From Anaeromyxobacter dehalogenans (GTDB taxonomy: Bacteria > Myxococcota_A > UBA9042 > DTJE01), in assembly GCA_020722625.1 (NCBI GenBank), contig DYKK01000227.1, positions 1 to 5,625 on the forward strand: DNA of 5,625 nt, in the 5' to 3' direction. This document shows positions 1 through 4,509 of the stretch, in pieces. Below the pieces are notes generated by a model. That model did no database searches and was not told the DNA's origin. It saw only the letters and a list, made by a program, of their open reading frames with translations. A program made the translations under genes and the position numbers. Position 1 is the stretch's first letter. Each line of letters opens with the position of its first letter.

Positions 1-32
1 CGGCGCATGACGACAAACCCACGTGCACCGCG

Positions 33-78
33 ACCCCGGATCCCGGACCCCGGATGCCGGACCCCGGATCCCGGGGAC
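33..78. repeat. Heptad tract GGAYCCC (unit 1)
   Basis: A 7-bp period of GGACCCC, GGATCCC and GGATGCC runs through this stretch. Equivalent tracts occur at about 171-215 in unit 2 and 336-365 in unit 3. The order of C, T and G variants differs between units, as expected when short repeats are gained and lost by slippage. Confidence 0.8.
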
Positions 79-115
79 AGGTTCAGTGGACAGGTTCAGG
101 AACAGTGTCAGTGAC
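77..115 (+). repeat. 13-bp tandem repeats, unit 1 (three copies)
   Basis: The sequence reads as consecutive 13-mers: ACAGGTTCAGTGG at 77-89, ACAGGTTCAGGAA at 90-102, and CAGTGTCAGTGAC at 103-115. The same place in unit 2 carries five copies, so copy number varies between adjacent units. Confidence 0.7.
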
Positions 116-214
116 AGGGCCACGTTGGACGCGATGAGCGGCGCATGACGACGAGAGCAACGTGCACCGCGACCCCGGACCCCGGATCCCGGATGCCGGA
201 CCCCGGACCCCGGG

Positions 215-279
215 ACCGGTTCAGTGGACAGGTTCAGAAACAGTGACAGGGGGCAGTGACAGGGGGCAGTGACAGTGTC
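215..279 (+). repeat. 13-bp tandem repeats, unit 2 (five copies)
   Basis: Five consecutive 13-mers are visible: ACCGGTTCAGTGG, ACAGGTTCAGAAA, CAGTGACAGGGGG twice (241-253 and 254-266, identical), and CAGTGACAGTGTC. The identical middle pair suggests recent duplication. Confidence 0.75.
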
Positions 280-353
280 AGGGCCACGTTGGACGCGGGG
301 TACGGGACGATGATGACGGAGCCACGTTCGCCGCGACCCCCGGACCCCGGACC

Positions 354-385
354 CCGGACCCCGGACTCCGGCATCCGGGGTCCGG
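354..385. repeat. Perfect GC-rich inverted repeat (12-bp stem, 8-nt loop)
   Basis: CCGGACCCCGGA at 354-365 is the exact reverse complement of TCCGGGGTCCGG at 374-385. The two arms are separated by CTCCGGCA. The left arm is the last part of the heptad tract of unit 3, and the right arm is an inverted copy of the same heptads. There is no following T-run, so it is not a typical intrinsic terminator. It could form a strong hairpin in DNA or RNA on either strand. Confidence 0.7.
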
Positions 386-424
386 TATCGCGGTGGACGG
401 GCCTTTGTCGTGGTGCCCCATCCC

Positions 425-432
425 CCGCGACC
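425..432. repeat. Left target site duplication of the IS66 element (CCGCGACC)
   Basis: The octamer immediately outside the left inverted repeat is identical to 2391-2398, immediately outside the right one. IS66-family elements are known to duplicate 8 bp of target on insertion. Confidence 0.92.
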
Positions 433-452
433 GTAACCGCTCGACCGTCGCC
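433..452 (+). repeat. Left terminal inverted repeat of the IS66 element
   Basis: It starts GTAACCGCTCG and matches the right end at 16 of 20 positions. The mismatches are at positions 12, 13, 18 and 20. It is the end distal to the transposition genes, downstream of tnpC. Confidence 0.9.
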
Positions 453-634
453 TCTGGACCGGGGGTAGGGGGAGCCTTCAGACTGTTGCCGGGGAGGTTG
501 TGCGGGGATCCGGGATGCCGGAGCCTGGCGGGATACACGGACACAACGGCGGGACGGCGGGCGAGCCCGCGGTGACCGCGCATCGGGCGTCGCTTCGACC
601 AGGGGGGCGTGGGGCTCGTGGGGTCCAGGAGATT

Positions 635-1525
635 TCAGGGAGGCCCGGTGGATGGCAGGGGTGGGGGACCGGACTCCACGGCGTCGGTCGGTCCGGGGTC
701 GCCTCGCTGCCTACGACGTTGGGCGACCCAGGCGTCCGGCAGGAGTTCCCGGACCCGAGAATGCGGCCAGCCGTTCGCGATGCGGGTCAGGACATCCGTC
801 ATGTAGGCGATCGGCTCGGCGCCGACCAGGGCGCAGGTGCCCAGGATGGAATACAGCACCGCGGCGTTGTGGGCCCCCTGGTCCGACCCCGCGAAGAGAT
901 AGTTTTTCCGGCCCACGGCGATCGGCCGGATCGCCCTCTCGACTCCGTTGTTGTCAATCGGCACCTGTCCATCGTGGAGGAAGACCTGCAACGCCGGCCA
1001 TTCCTCCCGGGCGTAGCGGATGGCCACGGCCAGGGGCGTCTTGGTCGGGACGGCCGGCTCGTACTGGTCGAGCAGGGCCTTCAAGCGACCCATCTGGGGG
1101 ACGGTGAGGGTCTGCCGGAGCATGAGGCGTTGCTCGGGCGTCGCCTCGGCCTCGGTCGCCTTGGCCTCGACGCGGTACATCAGGCCGATGAGGTCCAGGA
1201 ACAGGGTGGCCCGGAGGTCGTTGGACTGTTCCGCGACCTCAAACTTCCGCCGGACGTGGGCCATGCATCCGGCCCGGACGATGTCTTGGCGGTCGTGCGC
1301 CAGGCGGCGATAGCCCGCGTACGCGTCGCACTGGACGATCCCCGTTCGCTCGGACAGCGCGGTCAGCGGGTGCTCCATGCGCCGGTTGGGGGAATACTGG
1401 AACACCACGAACCGGGCGTCTCCCACGTACACCCACATCACCCCGCGCTTCACCCCCGCTGGGTCGCGGCGGACCAGGACCCGCAAGCCCGTGTCGTCCG
1501 TCCCCACCACGTAGGACGACATCAC
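635..1525 (-). pseudogene. tnpC: IS66 transposase TnpC, C-terminal catalytic part only
   Basis: The remaining 296 codons match the IS66 DDE transposase core. VGTDDT (first catalytic Asp, residue 10 or 11) is at the very start. QCDAYAGY (second Asp, D67), GCMAHVRRKF (85-95) and IDNNGVERAIRP (Glu, E197) follow. The family's C-terminal segment is also present: NYLFAGSDQGAHNAA, then ILGTCALVGAEPIAYMTDVLTRI and ELLPDAW. Full-length TnpC is about 500 residues, so roughly 200 residues are missing, including the leucine-zipper and zinc-finger region and the beginning of the DDE domain. The frame extends upstream to a TGA at 1559-1561 through AT-rich sequence unlike IS66. The GTG at 1525 has no convincing ribosome binding site. 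All three catalytic residues remain, but the DNA-binding and oligomerisation parts do not, so I judge it non-functional. The last ~30 residues after ELLPDAW are a Pro/Gly-rich tail. Confidence 0.9.
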
Positions 1526-1540
1526 GACCTGCCACAGACA

Positions 1541-1596
1541 GTGATAGAAGGTGTTATATCACATTATATGACATCTCTCATGATAGTACTACATTG
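1541..1596. other. AT-rich deletion scar between tnpB and tnpC
   Basis: About 32 % GC by hand count (18 of 56), inside an element of roughly 65-70 % GC. It sits exactly where the N-terminal ~600 bp of tnpC should be. It includes the direct repeat TTATATCAC/TTATATGAC (1554-1572) and several stop codons on the minus strand. The tnpB stop codon (1589-1591) lies within it. It may be filler DNA joined during the deletion, or a remnant of another insertion that later deleted outward. The exact edges are uncertain by about 10-15 bp. Confidence 0.6.
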
Positions 1597-1963
1597 ATGC
1601 TCTTGTCGGAATCCCCCGCTCCCACCGGGGCCTTCTCCTGGCCCCATCGAGGTCAATCCCCTCGAGCAACAGCCCCAGTTCCGCCGCTTCAACCTCCACG
1701 GTCCCATCCGACCCAGGAGCCAGCCAGGTGGTCCGGTATCGGCCTCGCTCCAGTCGCTTCGACCACACGCAATACCCCGACCGGTCCCAGTACAGGACCT
1801 TGACCTGGTCCCTCCGCCGGTTGAAAAACACAAACAAATGACCGCTCATGGGGTCCTGGCCGACCACCCCGATCACCTGTCCCGCCAGTCCGTCAAAGGA
1901 CAGGTGCAGATTGGTCGGTCTCGTGCAGGCATAGATCTTCACGCTGGGCGGCAAGGTCCACAT
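1589..1963 (-). CDS. tnpB: IS66 accessory protein TnpB (Orf2-like)
   Basis: A 124-residue protein of the usual length for IS66 Orf2/TnpB. It carries the family signature in order: RPTNLHLSFDGLAGQV (15-30), DPMSGHLFVFFNRRRDQVKVLYWD (37-60), and GYCVWSKRLERGRY (63-76). The family is known to be required with TnpA and TnpC for efficient IS66 transposition, but its biochemical role is poorly defined. The ATG at 1963 lies within the end of tnpA, with an overlap of 25 bp, which fits translational coupling within one transcript. The main body appears intact. The last three or so codons and the TAG stop fall in the AT-rich scar, so the natural C-terminus may be slightly altered. Confidence 0.93.
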   Translation of the reverse strand: MWTLPPSVKIYACTRPTNLHLSFDGLAGQVIGVVGQDPMSGHLFVFFNRRRDQVKVLYWDRSGYCVWSKRLERGRYRTTWLAPGSDGTVEVEAAELGLLLEGIDLDGARRRPRWERGIPTRASM

Positions 1964-2319
1964 GACACGACCACCTCCAGCAAGCGTCTCAACGCATGGT
2001 CCACGAAGTCGTTCGGCACACGGACCGTCATCCCGTTGCCGACCACGACCTCAAAGCCCGGCGCACCCTCCGACCGGGACCCGATGACCCGGACCGGCGC
2101 AAACATCCCTCCATCCGCCCCCTCGCCCTTCGCCGCCACCCATCCCGCCTTCCGAAGCCGCCCGCTCCACGCCCACAGCCGCTTCACCGGCAGGCCCTGG
2201 ACCCTGGCGTATTCGGTCATGGTCAGACCGCTCAACGCCCACGCCGTCATCTCCCGCTTCGCCCGGTCCCAAGACCAGGCCTTCGCCCTGGTTCGTCCTG
2301 TGAGTCTCTCGCCGTCCAT
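1939..2319 (-). CDS. tnpA: IS66 accessory protein TnpA (HTH, Orf1-like)
   Basis: A 126-residue protein with an N-terminal helix-turn-helix of the IS66 TnpA / transposase-8 type. The HTH lies at about residues 14-58, including REMTAWALSGLTMTEYARVQGLPVKRLWAW. A linker and a short conserved segment follow (FEVVVGNGMTVRVPNDFVDHALRRLLEVV), which is typical of the C-terminus of IS66 Orf1. The start is chosen at the ATG at 2319 because GGAGGTG (2326-2332) lies 6 nt upstream. The ATG at 2325 touches that site and the ATG at 2349 lies upstream of it. It is the first gene of the element, beginning 71 bp inside the right end, and it overlaps tnpB by 25 bp. It appears intact, and a DNA-binding role for the element ends is a family-level inference. 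Confidence 0.88.
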   Translation of the reverse strand: MDGERLTGRTRAKAWSWDRAKREMTAWALSGLTMTEYARVQGLPVKRLWAWSGRLRKAGWVAAKGEGADGGMFAPVRVIGSRSEGAPGFEVVVGNGMTVRVPNDFVDHALRRLLEVVVSCGPCRPA

Positions 2320-2325
2320 TGGCAT

Positions 2326-2332
2326 CACCTCC
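2326..2332 (-). promoter_or_regulatory. Ribosome binding site of tnpA (GGAGGTG)
   Basis: A strong Shine-Dalgarno sequence on the minus strand, 6 nt before the ATG at 2319. It decides between three possible in-frame ATG starts. Confidence 0.75.
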
Positions 2333-2370
2333 GGACGGCATCCTCGCATTCACGGTATCGGTCAAAAAGG

Positions 2371-2390
2371 AGGGACGACCGAGCGGTTAC
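2371..2390 (-). repeat. Right terminal inverted repeat of the IS66 element
   Basis: Read on the minus strand it begins GTAACCGCTCGGTCGTC. The first 11 bases are identical to the left end, and 16 of 20 match overall. It is the end upstream of tnpA. Confidence 0.9.
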
Positions 2391-2398
2391 CCGCGACC
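2391..2398. repeat. Right target site duplication of the IS66 element (CCGCGACC)
   Basis: Identical to 425-432 and directly adjacent to the right inverted repeat. Removing the element and one octamer would join ...CATCCC-CCGCGACC-AACGCGG..., a plausible empty site. Confidence 0.92.
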
Positions 2399-2410
2399 AA
2401 CGCGGACCTG

Positions 2411-2503
2411 CCTCTGTCACTGACACTGTCTCTGTCCACTGCCACTGTCTCCTGTCACTGTCTTCTGTCCCTGCCCCTGTTACTGCCACTCCCCCCCGTC
2501 CGT
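2411..2503 (-). repeat. CTGTC/CACTG repeat cluster (inverted copy of the left repeat motif)
   Basis: A pyrimidine-rich run of CTGTCACTG, CTGTCTCTGTCCACTG, CTGTCACTGTC and variants. On the minus strand it reads as CAGTGACAG repeats like those at 103-118 and 241-283. The segment 2414-2429 is an exact 16-bp reverse complement of 102-117. The repeats thus face each other across the IS66 element. It lies downstream of the 3' end of the endopeptidase gene and contains no gene. Confidence 0.75.
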
Positions 2504-2569
2504 CCAACGCCCCCGGCTCATGGATCGAGGTCCGTGGCGGCGGTCATGGTGCGAGTCTCTTTCGGAGGA

Positions 2570-4390
2570 TCAAGGAGAGGGTGTGGCGCCTGGGTGCGGC
2601 GGCGACCCGATCGTGGCTGCCGAGAGCAGGCTCCCGGCCACGCTGTCGGCCAGGACCGCCCACGGCTCGATCGAGTCTGCCGGCCACGGGCGCCTCCCTC
2701 CGGGGGCGATGCGGGACGCGAACCCCATCAAGAGACGCCACGCGGCGCGGCGAGGGGCCTCGTCGGTCCGCCCCACCCACCCGCGGCCCGCCTCGCCCCG
2801 GACGACCCGGGCCAGGGCCTCCAGCCCGCCCGGACCCACGGCCTCGTCCGGCAGGATCCCCGCCTCCCGGAAGGCCGAAATGTACCACTGCTCCGGGGTC
2901 TGCCTGCGGTGCGCCCGCCACCACGCTTCCCAGGCCCGCGCGGGGTCCTCGGAGGGCCCGGGGTCGAACGCGGTCAGGCGGGTCAGGGCCCGTTGGACGG
3001 CCGCGCGGTCCACGCCGGGTCTCCGGAGGGCCCGGACCAGCGCGGGCACGGCCCATCGAGCCTGGCTGGCCTCCAGTTCCTCGAGCGCCCGCTCCGCGAC
3101 GGACATCCTCGTTTCGAATACATCGAAATTCAGACGATATTCCCGGGCGATGTGGAGAAGGCGAGCGAGGACCTCGACCCGGCGCTCGCCACGAAGGGTC
3201 CGGTTCAGGGCATCGAACAGGACCGGGACGAGGGTCTCGTCCGACCCGCGCGCCAGGACCCGGACCACCGCGTCCTCGACCCCGGCGACCCCCGTCTCGC
3301 GCAGGGCGGAAGCCGCCGCGAGCCTGACGCCGGGGTCGCGGTCGAACAGGGAACGCGCGAACACCGGGAGGAACTCGCGCCGTTCCATGCGGCCGAGGAC
3401 CGTGATCGCCGCGGCCCGTGTCGCCCCGGATCGGGACGACAGCAGGCCCTTGAGTTCCCGCACGCGGGCCTCGACGCGGTCCGGTCGAGCCACGTGCCAC
3501 GACCGGTCGCTCCCGGCGTCCCGGCATCCCTCGTAGAGGTCGTCCAGGGCGCAGTAGATCCGCACGTGCAGATGGTCGTCGTGCGGCAGGGCCCGCCGGG
3601 GCTGGGCCATGGCCTCGGCCGCCTTCGCGACCAGGGCGGCGGACTCTCCGCGGCGCTGCGCGTACCCGAGGAGCATGCTCCGGATGGGGCGGGCCACGAA
3701 CAGCCACTGGACCTCGATGGCCGGGTCCGTCAGGAGCGTGCGCACGAGCCACCAGGTCCGCCGGACATCGAGGCGCACCGATTCGATCCGGCCGTCCGGC
3801 CTCGCGACCTCGGCACGGCCGGTGCGGTCCAGCCGCACGAGGCCGTCCGGCACGACCTGGCGGCCGTCCGGTCCGACCAGGTAGAACCCGACATCCGCGT
3901 CCCGTCCGGCGTTGTGCGAGATGCTCCACGGGATGTCCCCGCCCCCCGCGCGAGACAGGTTCCCCACGGTCAGGACCGCGCCGGGGTAGCGCCTCGCCAC
4001 GGCCTCGGCGGCGCGCAGAAGGGCCGCGACCATCTCGTCGGTCCCGCAGTTCGTCCCGCGCCGCGCCTGCTCCGCGAGGACCCGGTGGTGCGGACCTTCC
4101 AGGGGGAAGGGACGGCAGTCAACGACGAAACCGTCCCGAGTCGTCCCGATCGCAAGGGAACCCTTGCCCGTCAGGCGCCCGACCTTCGGATGCTCGCGCG
4201 GGACCGGGGGAAGGGGCAGACCCTGAAGCCGCGTTTCCAGGCCGCGACGAGGCGCACCCATGATCCCCGCATCCGCGGGACGCCCCGCGATGTCCGGTTC
4301 AGCCCGGGGCTCCACGGGTGGTTCCGGAATCGCCCCCGCGCACCCCGCGCACAGACCGCAGGCGACCAGGAGCGTCGAGACACGGGACAC
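2570..4390 (-). CDS. Exported MepA-like murein endopeptidase with C-terminal HEAT repeats
   Basis: A 606-residue protein starting at the GTG at 4390, preceded 8 nt upstream by AAAGGG. The longer frame from 4519 would overlap the metE start. Residues 1-20 form a short hydrophobic export signal (STLLVACGLCAGCAGA). A Cys after LCAG suggests a lipoprotein, though the lipobox is not canonical. Residues ~65-285 resemble penicillin-insensitive murein endopeptidases (peptidase M74, LAS metallopeptidases). GNLSRAGGG precedes SISHNAGRDADVGFY, which gives H159 and D166 as zinc ligands with the family's H-x6-D spacing. HDDHLHVRIYC gives H270, H273 and H275. VQWLFVARPIRSMLLGYA lies between, as in relatives. 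These enzymes hydrolyse peptide cross-links in peptidoglycan outside the cytoplasm. Residues ~318-400 look like HEAT repeats (ATRAAAITVLGRM, DPGVRLAAASALRETG). Residues ~475-500 carry an AWEAWWRAHR motif seen after HEAT repeats in planctomycetes. E. coli MepA is under 300 residues, so the C-terminal half is an addition, perhaps for protein binding. The exact substrate is not known. Confidence 0.85.
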   Translation of the reverse strand: MSRVSTLLVACGLCAGCAGAIPEPPVEPRAEPDIAGRPADAGIMGAPRRGLETRLQGLPLPPVPREHPKVGRLTGKGSLAIGTTRDGFVVDCRPFPLEGPHHRVLAEQARRGTNCGTDEMVAALLRAAEAVARRYPGAVLTVGNLSRAGGGDIPWSISHNAGRDADVGFYLVGPDGRQVVPDGLVRLDRTGRAEVARPDGRIESVRLDVRRTWWLVRTLLTDPAIEVQWLFVARPIRSMLLGYAQRRGESAALVAKAAEAMAQPRRALPHDDHLHVRIYCALDDLYEGCRDAGSDRSWHVARPDRVEARVRELKGLLSSRSGATRAAAITVLGRMERREFLPVFARSLFDRDPGVRLAAASALRETGVAGVEDAVVRVLARGSDETLVPVLFDALNRTLRGERRVEVLARLLHIAREYRLNFDVFETRMSVAERALEELEASQARWAVPALVRALRRPGVDRAAVQRALTRLTAFDPGPSEDPARAWEAWWRAHRRQTPEQWYISAFREAGILPDEAVGPGGLEALARVVRGEAGRGWVGRTDEAPRRAAWRLLMGFASRIAPGGRRPWPADSIEPWAVLADSVAGSLLSAATIGSPPHPGATPSP

Positions 4391-4398
4391 CGCGGTGA

Positions 4399-4404
4399 CC
4401 CTTT
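4399..4404 (-). promoter_or_regulatory. Ribosome binding site of the endopeptidase gene (AAAGGG)
   Basis: A purine-rich Shine-Dalgarno-like sequence, 8 nt before the GTG at 4390. It supports that start, which places the hydrophobic signal peptide at the very N-terminus. Confidence 0.55.
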
Positions 4405-4497
4405 GCCGTCCTGTACTGACTGTAGCAAACGCCGCAAGTCCTCGCCAAGGAAACGAGGCGCCGGTATCATTCCCGCGGCCTGGAAGCATCTCTCTGA

Positions 4498-4502
4498 AGG
4501 GG
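4498..4502 (+). promoter_or_regulatory. Ribosome binding site of metE (AGGGG)
   Basis: AGGGG sits 7 nt before the GTG at 4510. It supports the GTG start that gives the conserved N-terminus LAHNLGFPRIG. Confidence 0.65.
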
Positions 4503-4509
4503 AAAAACC

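Larger units (their letters stand above)
1..432. repeat. Long tandem repeat array, about three units, no gene
   Basis: Three related units lie head to tail. Unit 1 (1-138) and unit 2 (139-299) both begin CGGCGCATGACGAC. Each runs through an ACGTGCACCGCGACC box, a GGAYCCC heptad tract, 13-bp repeats with CAGTGACAG, and a closing GGCCACGTTGGACGCG. Unit 3 (300-432) keeps the ACGTT-CGCCGCGACC box and heptads but lacks the 13-mers, and it is cut by the IS66 insertion. The array begins at the window edge and probably extends further left. No open frame here shows protein-like conservation, so the region looks intergenic. The function is unknown; it could be a planctomycete-type intergenic repeat family. 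Confidence 0.85.
433..2390 (-). mobile_element. IS66-family insertion sequence, 1958 bp, internally deleted
   Basis: The ends are GTAACCGCTCG and its reverse complement, with an exact 8-bp duplication outside. The GTAA start and 8-bp duplication are typical of the IS66 family. The element encodes, on the minus strand, TnpA (HTH), TnpB and TnpC (DDE transposase) in the standard order. Complete IS66 elements carrying all three genes are usually about 2.5-2.7 kb. This one is short because the N-terminal part of tnpC is missing, which leaves an AT-rich junction at about 1541-1596. It should not transpose on its own, but intact ends could be used by a transposase supplied from a full copy. About 200 bp at 433-634, between tnpC and the left end, contain no gene. 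Confidence 0.93.
4391..4509. promoter_or_regulatory. Divergent intergenic region between the endopeptidase gene and metE
   Basis: These 119 bp must hold the promoters of both genes. I see no clear -35/-10 pair on either strand. A weak 5-bp stem, CCTCG (4440-4444) with CGAGG (4454-4458), could form in the metE leader. I could not match the leader to a SAM or cobalamin riboswitch. Confidence 0.5.

Noticed and set aside
366..400. Intrinsic terminator at the 354-385 hairpin
   Set aside because: No T-run follows on either strand, and no gene ending nearby is visible in the window.
1..432. CRISPR array
   Set aside because: Units are ~138-161 bp, the internal repeats are contiguous without unique spacers, and no cas gene is visible.
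256..583. Small open frames over the repeat region (70, 101 and 60 codons)
   Set aside because: They translate the heptad repeats and IS end into Pro/Arg/Gly-rich sequence, with no ribosome binding site or conserved motif.
500..1597. Plus-strand open frame of 365 codons opposite tnpC
   Set aside because: It is antisense to the recognisable IS66 DDE core and shows no family features of its own.
2336..2365. Promoter for tnpA with TTGACC at 2360-2365 as -35
   Set aside because: The -35-like hexamer is good, but no TATAAT-like -10 lies 16-18 bp downstream, so it was not annotated.
2544..3929. Minus-strand open frame of 461 codons overlapping the endopeptidase gene
   Set aside because: It reads as Arg/Gly/Pro-rich sequence in a different frame of the M74-HEAT gene, which has clear motifs.
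4391..4509. SAM, cobalamin or T-box leader upstream of metE
   Set aside because: I could not find the conserved boxes of these classes in the 119 bp, and the only stem is 5 bp. A covariance-model search would be needed to be sure.
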